Virus record (IMG/VR): IMGVR_UViG_3300006802_000514
Span: 1 to 25,140 of that record
DNA: 25,140 bases
DNA from: a virus
Direction: 5' to 3' (one strand)
Shown here: positions 1 to 5,632 of the stretch, piece by piece
How the letters are laid out: every line of letters begins with the position of its first letter
Position numbering within the stretch: position 1 is the stretch's first letter
Notes under the pieces: generated by a model
What the model was told of the DNA's origin: nothing
Databases searched by the model: none
What the model saw: only the letters and a program-made list of their open reading frames with translations
Position numbers and translations under genes: made by a program

Positions 1-349
1 CGTCAAGAGCTGTAGCAGCATTTGCTGTTAGTGTAGAACCCGTAAGAATATCTCTACCCGTGTTTATATCTACACTGTAATCCTGATAATTAGTCCTACT
101 CTCCTCAATCAACAACCCTAAACTTTCACCAGTCTCAGGATCATGATCAAATCTTGGTTCATCAGCAGCAGCAGTCTTAATTAAACCATCAGAACCAACA
201 TAAGTACCAGTGCTACTTCTGGTGAATGTAATTAGATTTGTCTCGGACATAGAATCTATCAAAGACTTTCTTCTTGCAAAGTCTAAAAATAAACTTGGTC
301 TACCATAATCAATAAAAGTAGACCTTCTTTCTCCATATTCAATTCCCAT
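1..349 (-). CDS. Phage tail-fibre / receptor-binding-type protein, N-terminal part (runs off the window)
   Basis: The reading frame opens with ATG at 349 (MGIEYGERRSTF...) and stays open for 116 codons to base 1, so only the N-terminus is visible. Residues about 19-32 read PSLFLDFARRKSLI; further on come TFTRSSTGTYVGSDG, EPRFDHDPETGESLG and LLIEESRTN. This series is the N-terminal module I know from many phage tail-fibre and adhesin proteins, in which an RxSTxTYVG...DG segment is followed by PRFDxDPxTGExxGLLIEExRTN, usually ahead of lectin-like or other receptor-binding domains. A role in host recognition is inferred from that family and from the two LamG genes just upstream. The leader contains a CTAAATA octamer but only a weak Shine-Dalgarno sequence (AAGAT next to the ATG). 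Not in doubt as a gene; the exact function is open. Confidence 0.8.
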   Translation of the reverse strand, partial: MGIEYGERRSTFIDYGRPSLFLDFARRKSLIDSMSETNLITFTRSSTGTYVGSDGLIKTAAADEPRFDHDPETGESLGLLIEESRTNYQDYSVDINTGRDILTGSTLTANAATALD

Positions 350-374
350 ATCTTATAATCTTTTGCTGTTTTTA

Positions 375-382
375 TATTTAGA
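375..382 (-). promoter_or_regulatory. Putative T4-like late promoter (TCTAAATA) for the fibre gene starting at 349
   Basis: On the minus strand the octamer TCTAAATA overlaps the TAA stop of the LamG gene (380-378) and lies 26 bases before the ATG at 349. T4 late promoters have TATAAATA as their only strong element, so this is a one-base variant at the second position. The same octamer stands after the paralogous LamG gene at 1333-1340. The rest of the 28-base gap (350-377) is AT-rich leader. Confidence 0.45.
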
Positions 383-1058
383 TTCCAAAACGAGACCTAT
401 GCATATTGAAGTTTTGTTGGATTTCTGATGCTGTGAGTGCTCTGTTGTATATGGAGACTTGTGATATGTTTCCATTAAACCTATAATTAGGATTTCTTGG
501 ACTTCTTCCAATATCAACAGCAGTAGAACTTGTACTACTATTAGAATTATATGATCTTGTTATATCAAATTGCCCATTAACGTAAAATGAAACTTGAGTG
601 TTATTTTTAGATATACAAACATTAGTCCAAGTATTTGGTGGAATTCTAATCGTAGAATATTTCCAAGATCCATCATACGATGCTAATAATTTTCCTGTTG
701 CTGGAGAATCACTGCTTATCCACATCATATATCCTCCGCCAACTCTATAATCTACCGAGTCACACACCAGCATCCAACCAGTATAACCAGTATCTTCATA
801 TCTTATCCAAGCAGATGTTGTATAATATATTGATTTTCCTAAAGTTGAGGATGCTGGTAAATTAACATAATCATCCGATCCATCAAAAAGAATAGAACTA
901 TCACTATAAGTCGGTCCATTTCTTAGAGTTCCATTATTTCCATTACCACTCAAATCAGTCCAAGTGGTTCCAGAACCAGGATAAGAGTTAGTATCACCAG
1001 CATCAAGTGCTAATACTAATCCATCCTCACTAATATCAGGTCCAGCATAAGCACCCAT
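378..1058 (-). CDS. LamG/concanavalin A-like lectin-fold virion protein, copy 2 (226 aa)
   Basis: A secreted-lectin-like jelly-roll domain fills the protein: residues 12-40 carry DGLVLALDAGD, NSYPGSGTTW and DLSGNGNNGTL, then FDGSDDYVNLP, a central TSAWIRYEDTG strand, WTNVCISKNN, VSFYVNGQ and the closing GNISQVSIYNRALTASEIQ. This is the LamG/Laminin_G_3 pattern (WxxxxxT, YxNGx, GxIxxvxiYNRALTxxEI) of phage adhesins and carbohydrate-binding proteins; a fibre-tip or decoration role is inferred. I place the start at 1058, not at the in-frame ATG at 1088. From 1058 the protein aligns end to end with its paralogue at 1336-2043 (both have 11 residues before DGLV), the ATG overlaps the upstream stop as TGATG, and GGAGG lies about 10 bases before it. 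It ends RSRFGI, as does the paralogue. Confidence 0.8.
   Translation of the reverse strand: MGAYAGPDISEDGLVLALDAGDTNSYPGSGTTWTDLSGNGNNGTLRNGPTYSDSSILFDGSDDYVNLPASSTLGKSIYYTTSAWIRYEDTGYTGWMLVCDSVDYRVGGGYMMWISSDSPATGKLLASYDGSWKYSTIRIPPNTWTNVCISKNNTQVSFYVNGQFDITRSYNSNSSTSSTAVDIGRSPRNPNYRFNGNISQVSIYNRALTASEIQQNFNMHRSRFGI
932..1026. repeat. Direct repeat, LamG paralogue copy at the 5' end of the 378-1058 gene
   Basis: This stretch matches 1917-2011 with an offset of 985 bases. The shared segments include CAAATCAGTCCAAGT, CAGAACCAGGATA and GCATCAAGTGCTAATACTAA, separated by scattered substitutions. It encodes the strongly conserved N-terminal region of the two LamG proteins and marks a gene duplication. 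Confidence 0.8.
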
Positions 1059-1312
1059 CAGACCATTTCCTCCATAGGTGCTGACCATTCAGGTGTGGAA
1101 AGAATATCTAAAATCTCTGAGTAAGTATAAGGTCCTTCAAGTGTTGTGAGTTCTGAAACAAAATCTGGTTGTTCTCCATCCCATTTCACAAAGGTCTTGG
1201 TTTCATCTACTGATTTGCATAGAGTATCAGCAGAAGTCTCACAGACTAATGAGAAATCAACCTGATTAATTTCTGTTGTGGAGAAGATTGCGAAGCTTCT
1301 ATTTTCGTACAT
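1058..1312 (-). CDS. Small phage protein of unknown function between the LamG paralogues (84 aa)
   Basis: A soluble 84-residue acidic protein (MYENRSFAIFSTTEIN...). Visible features are VCETSADTLCKSVDETKTF around residues 23-41, the WDGEQP turn, and the C-terminal EGPYTYSEILDILSTPEW segment. I recognise the overall pattern (ETSxxTLxxSVDxTKTFVKW ... EGPYTxxEIL) as one found in small proteins next to tail-fibre genes of marine T4-like phages, but know no function. The ATG lies 21 bases after a TCTAAATA octamer, in the context AAGACAATG; its TGA overlaps the ATG of the next LamG gene, suggesting translational coupling. Being sandwiched between two LamG paralogues suggests a fibre-associated or chaperone role, which is only inference. 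Confidence 0.75.
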   Translation of the reverse strand: MYENRSFAIFSTTEINQVDFSLVCETSADTLCKSVDETKTFVKWDGEQPDFVSELTTLEGPYTYSEILDILSTPEWSAPMEEMV

Positions 1313-1332
1313 TGTCTTATTTGTTTTGTAAG

Positions 1333-1340
1333 TATTTAGA
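1333..1340 (-). promoter_or_regulatory. Putative T4-like late promoter (TCTAAATA) for the 84-aa gene
   Basis: TCTAAATA on the minus strand overlaps the TAA stop of the upstream LamG gene (1338-1336) and stands 21 bases before the ATG at 1312. It has the same octamer, in the same relation to an RFGI stop, as 375-382, so it seems to have been duplicated with the LamG gene. The remaining leader (1313-1335) is AT-rich with no other signal seen. Confidence 0.45.
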
Positions 1341-2043
1341 TTCCGAACCTTGAACGGGTTGCATTGAAGTTTTGTTGGACTTCTGATGTTGATAGTCCTC
1401 TATTATAAACTTTAGCAACTGATATTTTTCCATTAAAATATTGAGTTGCTGCTATAGTTCCAGTTCCACCAGAACCAATACATAGAGGATTATTGCTACT
1501 AGCAGTTGATGCTGCTGCCCAAGATTCAATTTGAGTTCCATTATAATAAATTCTTGCTGTTCCTGATGATTCACTATATGTAACCATCAAGTGTGCCCAA
1601 GTATTAAGTGGAAGTTCATTATTTCTTTCTGCTCCACCTGCTAAGCAAGTATGTCCATTACCAGTGCCAACACAACCATATATATCAGCACCATTATTAA
1701 AATCTACGGCAAGAAAATAATTTTCCCATTTTGAAATTATTTTTGCAAGAGTTTGTCCTGCTGGTGCTCCACCCTCTCTCCTACACCAAGATTCAATACT
1801 CCAAGCAGTTTCCATATCTAATGTTGGACTATCTGGTGCTTCAGCAAAATCGTCTGTCCCATCAAAATCAAAACATCCACCACCCAAAGAGTTGTAAACT
1901 GCACCTGATATTGTTGCATTATTTCCGTTCCCACTCAAATCAGTCCAAGTAGTACCAGAACCAGGATATGAGTTTCTGTCTGCTGCATCAAGTGCTAATA
2001 CTAATCCATCAGTAACTACTTTTGGTCCGTGCCCCAATGCCAT
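1336..2043 (-). CDS. LamG/concanavalin A-like lectin-fold virion protein, copy 1 (235 aa)
   Basis: Residues 12-40 (DGLVLALDAAD, NSYPGSGTTW, DLSGNGNNAT) are almost identical to the paralogue at 378-1058. The jelly-roll signature continues with FDFDGTDDFAEAP, WSIESWCRREGG, NTWAHLMVTY, ARIYYNGTQIES and the final GKISVAKVYNRGLSTSEVQ. LamG-like domains on phage virions usually bind surface sugars; I infer a fibre-associated or receptor-binding role. The middle (residues 75-190) diverges strongly from copy 2, including a Cys/Gly-rich stretch with GCVGTGNGHTCLAGG, so the two copies probably differ in ligand. The ATG overlaps the previous TAA as TAATG, with AGGAG about 10 bases upstream. No signal peptide or membrane segment is seen. 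Confidence 0.82.
   Translation of the reverse strand: MALGHGPKVVTDGLVLALDAADRNSYPGSGTTWTDLSGNGNNATISGAVYNSLGGGCFDFDGTDDFAEAPDSPTLDMETAWSIESWCRREGGAPAGQTLAKIISKWENYFLAVDFNNGADIYGCVGTGNGHTCLAGGAERNNELPLNTWAHLMVTYSESSGTARIYYNGTQIESWAAASTASSNNPLCIGSGGTGTIAATQYFNGKISVAKVYNRGLSTSEVQQNFNATRSRFGI
1917..2011. repeat. Direct repeat, LamG paralogue copy at the 5' end of the 1336-2043 gene
   Basis: Partner of 932-1026 (offset 985). The match falls within the N-terminal coding region. A second, shorter match joins the two genes at their 3' ends (TTGAAGTTTTGTTGGA at about 1365 and 407) and runs through the stop codon into the TCTAAATA octamer. Confidence 0.8.
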
Positions 2044-2231
2044 TATTCAAAATCTCCTTCTGCCTTTGTTCCTCTTTTAGGTTTTTTTAACTTCTCAAGT
2101 TCATTACTTAAGGACTGAACAGTTGCATTGAGTTTTTCTACTTGAGTTTCTAATACAATATTCTGATTCAACAACTCAAAAGTTTTCTGTTGATACTTTG
2201 AAAGAACCAATTTCAAATCTTCTTCAGACAT
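2043..2231 (-). CDS. Small coiled-coil phage protein (62 aa), unknown function
   Basis: The protein reads MSEEDLKLVLSKYQQKTF... and is nearly all helix: heptad-like Leu/Val/Ile spacing runs through residues 5-50 (NQNIVLETQVEKLNATVQSL, then NELEKLKK), followed by a basic-acidic tail with KKPKRGTKAEGDFE. A short parallel coiled coil fits a trimeric fibre-associated or adaptor peptide, but no function is known to me. Start choice is uncertain. ATG at 2231 gives the natural MSEED start but has no Shine-Dalgarno sequence. An in-frame GTG at 2243 would add MYFF and has AGGA six bases upstream, but it lies inside the terminator hairpin arm. The stop overlaps the next ATG (TAATG), so the LamG gene is probably translationally coupled. 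Confidence 0.75.
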   Translation of the reverse strand: MSEEDLKLVLSKYQQKTFELLNQNIVLETQVEKLNATVQSLSNELEKLKKPKRGTKAEGDFE

Positions 2232-2263
2232 AAAAAAATACACCCAGTTTCCTAGGTGTATTT
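2232..2263 (-). terminator. Intrinsic (Rho-independent) terminator after the fibre gene
   Basis: On the minus strand, AAATACACCTAG (2263-2252) pairs with CTGGGTGTATTT (2247-2236): twelve base pairs including one G-U wobble, closed by a GAAA tetraloop (2251-2248). The stem runs into seven consecutive T (2238-2232) just before the ATG at 2231. The GNRA loop plus U tract is the classic intrinsic-terminator layout for minus-strand transcription out of the 654-aa gene. It lacks a U tract on the plus strand. Confidence 0.8.
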
Positions 2264-2266
2264 AGG
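2259..2266 (-). promoter_or_regulatory. Putative late promoter (CCTAAATA) overlapping the terminator left arm
   Basis: CCTAAATA on the minus strand shares the CTAAATA core with 1333-1340 and 375-382. Its last five bases form the outer end of the terminator's left arm. A second similar heptamer (TTAAATA, 2277-2271) lies just upstream. If used, transcription would begin inside the hairpin and the new RNA could not form the terminator. Confidence 0.4.
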
Positions 2267-2282
2267 ACTTATTTAATCAACC

Positions 2283-4247
2283 TCAAAAAGTTCCAGCGTC
2301 AATAGTGATGTTCTCTAGATTTCTTGTAGTTCCTGTACAAGAAATAACTTGCGACTGACCTGCACAATCATTTACCCATAGTGCTCCGATTTCAATTGGA
2401 GCAAAAGCAGTGAAAGTAATTTGTGGACTATTGTTGTCAGTACCACCACCATCAGAAATCTCAGAAGCAAACTTAAATCTTGAATCTCCTTGTTCCCAAG
2501 CAACCGCTGCTTTCTTTGCGGAAGTTTGATAGTAGTTGAAGAGAACACCCAAGTCCCAAGTGGTTGTTGTAGATGGTGCAGAACCATTTACAATACCAAG
2601 TTCAATAGTTCTATCTTCAACAGTCATTGAAGAAGTATTAACTTGTGTTGTGGAACCATTAACATAAAGGTTTCCACTGACAGTTAAGTCATTTCCAATC
2701 GTAACATCATTTGGAAGTCCATAAGTAATACTTTGGCCAGCAACTGTTACATCAATTTCATTCGTAGTTCCAGCAAACGTCATTGTTTGACTGGTTGCTA
2801 CTGAACCTCCACCACCACCAGTTCCATTAGTTCCTTCAGCAGTTGTGATTGTTAAGTCAACAGCAGCAATTGCAGTATCGGTATAATCCTTAACTGCTGC
2901 GGATGTAGGAAGTGTGGTGTCGTTATCATTTGATGCAATACCTTCACCCTCTGTTACGATTGCAGAAGCAGCAAAATCAGCAACTTCTACGTTTGATAGT
3001 GAGTTGCCAGTTCCATTTGCATTAAATGTTTTATTTGTAAATGTTAATGTATCTGAAGCAATATTTGCATCTTGTGCATCAACATATGCTTTAATTGACT
3101 TTGCTGATGCAAGAGTGTCATCTGAAGCAGAAACTGAAGAAAGGTCTGTGTCAACAGATGTAATTGCAGTTCCTGAACCAAATACTACACTTGTAAATGT
3201 AGGTGTGCTTGAAACACTAACAGTTGCAATATTTCCGCCAGCAGTACCAGTTACTACTAGATTATCAGTGAACTTAATGTTGGTGATGCTTCCTGCAGTT
3301 CCTACAGTTCCATTTGTATCACTAACTGAAATACCATCCAATACACCTGCACCAGCAGAAGTAACTGGTTGCCAACTCCATCCACCAGAACCATTTGCTA
3401 CTGGTACATAATCAGTTGCACCAAAATCAGAACCATCAGGAGAGATTTGATTTACATCAATTCTATCAACAGTTAATGTTCCTGCAATTGATACATTATC
3501 AGGAAGACCTACGGTTACTGTTCCGTTAGTTCTGGAAACCTCAATTTCACTTGCGGTGCCATTAATTGCAAGAACCGCTCCATTGGCACTATCTCCAAGA
3601 GAAATTACACCGGAGGATGAATCAAAATCGTCCGCATCAAATGCTGCAATACCCTTTGTTGAACCATCAGCAGCAGCATCACCTATAGAAACATCACCAC
3701 CACTAACTGTAAAATATGATGCACTAAAAGATGCAACACCAGCATTACTGGAAGATGCAATCTCTGCAGCAATTGTAATCTTATTATTAGAAACAGTTGT
3801 ATCTACACCTTCTCCACCTTCAAATGTTAAAGTTTCACCTGTATTAAATGTATCATTAGAACCAGTATCTGCAGCAATTGTAAATGATGATGCTGCAGGA
3901 GAACTGAACGAAAGATTCCCGTTTCCATCAGTAATCAGAACATTGCCACTAGATCCATCAGTTCCTGGTAATGTATATGTAACAATTCCAGCAAGACTAT
4001 CTGGTGATTTCAGAGTAATATAAGAAGAACCATTAGAAGTTCCTTCAACTAGATTTACTCCACTACCAGTTGAAGTTGCTTCTCTTGTCCAATAACGGTG
4101 TGAACCAAAGAACTTATTACCTTCTGTGCTACTGTTGATACCGACATAAAGTTCATAGGTGTCGGTAGTGAGTGCGGGTTCACCTGCCTGAAGACCAGGA
4201 AGATTAGCAAAGGCACCCCTTTTAAACTGAATTACGGGAGAAGCCAT
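2283..4247 (-). CDS. Tail-fibre-like structural protein (654 aa)
   Basis: The N-terminus (MASPVIQFKRGAFANLP, then LQAGEPALTTDTYELYVG, residues 1-37) is the virion-attachment motif seen in many phage fibres and in tropism-determinant-like proteins. The body is Ser/Thr/Gly/Ala-rich beta-repeat sequence expected of a trimeric shaft. It contains two copies of a unit: TASEIEVSRTNGTVTVGLPD followed by NVSIAGTLTV (about 3470-3570), and TTNEIDVTVAGQSITYGLPN followed by DVTIGNDLTV (about 2670-2780). A Gly run (GTGGGGGS, about 2810) could be a hinge. Near the end comes MTVEDRTIELGI, a fibre motif, then a compact C-terminal domain with CAGQSQVISCTGTT. It ends IDAGTF. The start at 4247 follows a 33-base gap holding an AATAAATA octamer; no clear Shine-Dalgarno sequence. 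Several plus-strand open frames here are shadows. Confidence 0.85.
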   Translation of the reverse strand: MASPVIQFKRGAFANLPGLQAGEPALTTDTYELYVGINSSTEGNKFFGSHRYWTREATSTGSGVNLVEGTSNGSSYITLKSPDSLAGIVTYTLPGTDGSSGNVLITDGNGNLSFSSPAASSFTIAADTGSNDTFNTGETLTFEGGEGVDTTVSNNKITIAAEIASSSNAGVASFSASYFTVSGGDVSIGDAAADGSTKGIAAFDADDFDSSSGVISLGDSANGAVLAINGTASEIEVSRTNGTVTVGLPDNVSIAGTLTVDRIDVNQISPDGSDFGATDYVPVANGSGGWSWQPVTSAGAGVLDGISVSDTNGTVGTAGSITNIKFTDNLVVTGTAGGNIATVSVSSTPTFTSVVFGSGTAITSVDTDLSSVSASDDTLASAKSIKAYVDAQDANIASDTLTFTNKTFNANGTGNSLSNVEVADFAASAIVTEGEGIASNDNDTTLPTSAAVKDYTDTAIAAVDLTITTAEGTNGTGGGGGSVATSQTMTFAGTTNEIDVTVAGQSITYGLPNDVTIGNDLTVSGNLYVNGSTTQVNTSSMTVEDRTIELGIVNGSAPSTTTTWDLGVLFNYYQTSAKKAAVAWEQGDSRFKFASEISDGGGTDNNSPQITFTAFAPIEIGALWVNDCAGQSQVISCTGTTRNLENITIDAGTF

Positions 4248-4270
4248 TTCTATCTATTATTACTTATTAT

Positions 4271-4278
4271 TATTTATT
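4271..4278 (-). promoter_or_regulatory. Putative T4-like late promoter (AATAAATA) for the 654-aa fibre gene
   Basis: AATAAATA followed by ATAAT on the minus strand, just after the TAA stop at 4283-4281 and 23 bases before the ATG at 4247. The extended context ATAAATAATAAT recurs exactly upstream of gp15 (6684-6673). The gap 4248-4280 is otherwise A/T-only apart from a few G and one C. Confidence 0.55.
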
Positions 4279-4280
4279 GA

Positions 4281-4517
4281 TTAAAATGTTCCTCCATCAA
4301 TACCAAATACAATATTGTTTATATCAACTTCTTGTTCTACTTGTGTTACGAAATCATCAGGTAAGTCATTATCTTCTGATGATGTTGATAAAACTTGGTC
4401 TGCAGTAACTAGAACAAATTTATCTGCTGATGCACTATATCTCATTACATATTTGTTTTTTGTGCTATCCAGATTTTGTAAATCAGTATCTGTTAAATCC
4501 CGTAATCTTGTAGGCAT
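4281..4517 (-). CDS. Small tandem-paralogue phage protein B (78 aa)
   Basis: Reads MPTRLRDLTDTDLQNLD... From residue about 28 to the end (SASADKFVLVTADQVLSTSS, EDNDLPDDFVTQVEQEVD, then IDGGTF) it is a near copy of the C-terminal half of the upstream 107-aa protein; the N-terminal 25 residues are unrelated. Such small acidic proteins occur near fibre genes of marine T4-like phages, but I know no function. Its ATG overlaps the upstream TAA as TAATG, and a perfect GGAGGT lies 8 bases before it inside the upstream gene's DGGTF codons, so coupled translation is very likely. The conserved unit looks like a small adaptor or assembly module between unlike N-termini; that is inference. Confidence 0.75.
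   Translation of the reverse strand: MPTRLRDLTDTDLQNLDSTKNKYVMRYSASADKFVLVTADQVLSTSSEDNDLPDDFVTQVEQEVDINNIVFGIDGGTF
4329..4426. repeat. Direct repeat copy 1 (98 bp) in the 78-aa gene
   Basis: Matches 4568-4665 at 94 of 98 positions (offset 239). The part 4366-4426 is identical to 4605-4665 over 61 bases, including third codon positions. It encodes the DKFVLVTADQ...DLPDDF unit. Confidence 0.93.
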
Positions 4518-4840
4518 TAAAAAGTACCTCCATCAATATTATCAATCTGAATTGCACCCAAATCTAATTCTTGTTCTAATTGTGTGATGAAATCATCAGG
4601 TAAATCATTATCTTCTGATGATGTTGATAAAACTTGGTCTGCAGTAACTAGAACAAATTTATCTGTTGTACTATCATATGAAACTAAAAGTCCATCTTTT
4701 GTAGCATCTAATGTTCCAAATGCAGTATCACCCATCTCTTGAATAATAGATGGTTGTCTGGCAGATTGCACTTTTTTTGTTGTTACTGCTTTCTTTGCAA
4801 CTACATTAGAAATAAATTGTACTTTTTTGACTACAGCCAT
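4517..4840 (-). CDS. Small tandem-paralogue phage protein A (107 aa)
   Basis: The N-terminal 35 residues are basic and Val/Lys-rich (MAVVKKVQFISNVVAKKAVT, TTKKVQSARQPS) and look unlike the rest. Residues about 50-107 carry the module STTDKFVLVTADQVLSTSSE, NDLPDDFITQLEQELD and the C-terminal NIDGGTF, shared with the following 78-aa protein. Function unknown; the acidic DLPDDF(I/V)TQ(L/V)EQE(L/V)D helix suggests a protein-interaction segment. The GGT codons at the end carry the Shine-Dalgarno sequence of the next gene. The ATG at 4840 follows the previous TAA by five bases in the context AAGACAGATGGC, identical to the start context of the gene at 5181. Confidence 0.78.
   Translation of the reverse strand: MAVVKKVQFISNVVAKKAVTTKKVQSARQPSIIQEMGDTAFGTLDATKDGLLVSYDSTTDKFVLVTADQVLSTSSEDNDLPDDFITQLEQELDLGAIQIDNIDGGTF
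4526..4531 (-). promoter_or_regulatory. Shine-Dalgarno GGAGGT embedded in the DGGTF codons of the upstream gene
   Basis: On the minus strand GAT GGA GGT ACT TTT TAATG: GGAGGT is a perfect anti-16S match with 8 bases to the ATG at 4517. It encodes the last Gly-Gly of the upstream protein. It fixes the start of the 78-aa gene and indicates translational coupling. Confidence 0.85.
4568..4665. repeat. Direct repeat copy 2 (98 bp) in the 107-aa gene
   Basis: Partner of 4329-4426: four mismatches in 98 bases, with a 61-base identical core at 4605-4665. The near absence of synonymous differences points to a recent duplication or to gene conversion. Confidence 0.93.
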
Positions 4841-4845
4841 CTGTC

Positions 4846-5181
4846 TTAAGTCGTAATGCCTGCTGTTACAAGTGCCATTCCTTCCACTAACCTTGATACT
4901 GCACCACTTCCAGATGTTAATCTTACATCATAATAATATCGTCCAGGTTCCAAACTAGTTGTTGATGATGCTGGTAATGTAATAGTAACTTCACCAATCG
5001 CTGCAGTAATAGAAACTGAAAACGATGTTGATGTTGTTGCACCAGGATGCTTTTTCATTTTAGCAGCACCAGAATATCCGGCAAGGTTTGATAATGAACC
5101 ATCATTTTCAGTGGAAACAAAAGTTTCTGAAAAATCAGCACCCTGAGGAATTGATATATTAATGACTGGATTGGCTGCCAT
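4846..5181 (-). CDS. Small beta-rich phage structural-type protein (111 aa)
   Basis: Reads MAANPVINISIPQGADFSET..., with NLAGYSGAAKMKK, SFSVSITAAIGEVTITLPAS, TSLEPGRYYYDVRLTS and RLVEGMALVTAGIT. Pattern: PQGADF, alternating beta strands, an LxPGRYxYDVxLTSxxGxVxRLxEGxxxV close. I recognise this Ig-/BppU-like shape from small phage proteins encoded near tail-fibre genes, where it may form a baseplate or fibre-attachment domain; the function here is unproven. The start follows a GATAAATA octamer by 14 bases with no good Shine-Dalgarno sequence (AAAAAAGACAGATGG). It is the first gene after gp16, where T4 has gp17. Confidence 0.78.
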   Translation of the reverse strand: MAANPVINISIPQGADFSETFVSTENDGSLSNLAGYSGAAKMKKHPGATTSTSFSVSITAAIGEVTITLPASSTTSLEPGRYYYDVRLTSGSGAVSRLVEGMALVTAGITT

Positions 5182-5194
5182 CTGTCTTTTTTAA

Positions 5195-5626
5195 CTATTT
5201 ATCACCACCAAAGTCTTTTGACTTTAATAATTTTGCTAAATCTGCAGTAGAACCAACAAAAAGGGCATTATTGACTGTAGATGGGCCTTTTGCTTGCTTT
5301 TCTTCTTCCACATCTTTGAGTTTTTTCTGCAACTCCATTAACTTGTCTGTAGCATCAGCAACATTTTTAATTAATTGTCCAGCAACTTCATATGCTCTTG
5401 GCATTTCACTCTCTTGTGCAAGTTCAAGGATACCATTAATTGCCTCTTGTCCCTTTTCAATCAAAGAATAAAGATTTCCTCTTGTATATTCATAATCTTT
5501 TTGGATATCAGTATTTTGTGATTTTTGTACTTCAACTTCAGTATGCTTCTCAATCTCTGTTGATACTAATTCACCATCAACATTAAAAGTATTGTTTAAT
5601 TCGTCAAACTTTTTTGTCATTTTCAT
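5195..5626 (-). CDS. gp16: gp16, small terminase subunit (143 aa)
   Basis: Small terminase: the oligomeric ring that regulates the gp17 motor and recognises DNA for headful packaging. The N-terminus is acidic and polar. KDYEYTRGNLYSLIEKGQEA (about residues 43-62) matches the T4 gp16 motif DDYGVVRRNM, and the central helices (GILELAQESE, PRAYEVAGQLIKN, DKLMELQKKLKDVEEEK) form the coiled-coil ring core. The C-terminal NNALFVGSTADLAKLL matches T4 NATVFMGSPTEL. At 143 residues it is slightly shorter than T4's 164. ATG at 5626 begins 6 bases after the gp15 stop; a second in-frame ATG follows two codons later. The stop codon sits within a GATAAATA octamer for the next gene. gp17 does not follow in this window. 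Confidence 0.9.
   Translation of the reverse strand: MKMTKKFDELNNTFNVDGELVSTEIEKHTEVEVQKSQNTDIQKDYEYTRGNLYSLIEKGQEAINGILELAQESEMPRAYEVAGQLIKNVADATDKLMELQKKLKDVEEEKQAKGPSTVNNALFVGSTADLAKLLKSKDFGGDK
5196..5203 (-). promoter_or_regulatory. Putative T4-like late promoter (GATAAATA) at the gp16 end
   Basis: GATAAATA on the minus strand is formed by the last two codons and the TAG stop of gp16. It lies 14 bases before the ATG at 5181, leaving room for only a very short leader, so it is less convincing than the gp15 example. Confidence 0.35.
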
Positions 5627-5632
5627 AACTTA

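Noticed and set aside
1059-1088. In-frame ATG at 1088 as the start of the second LamG gene
   Set aside because: It would overlap the 84-aa gene by 31 bases and has no Shine-Dalgarno sequence; the ATG at 1058 gives exact N-terminal alignment with the paralogue and a TGATG overlap.
2914-4023. Long plus-strand open frames opposite the fibre gene (2914-3411, 3556-4023)
   Set aside because: They are antisense to Ala/Ser/Thr-rich repeat coding, where the reverse strand rarely has stops; their low-complexity Pro/Ser/Val composition and lack of a ribosome site mark them as shadows.
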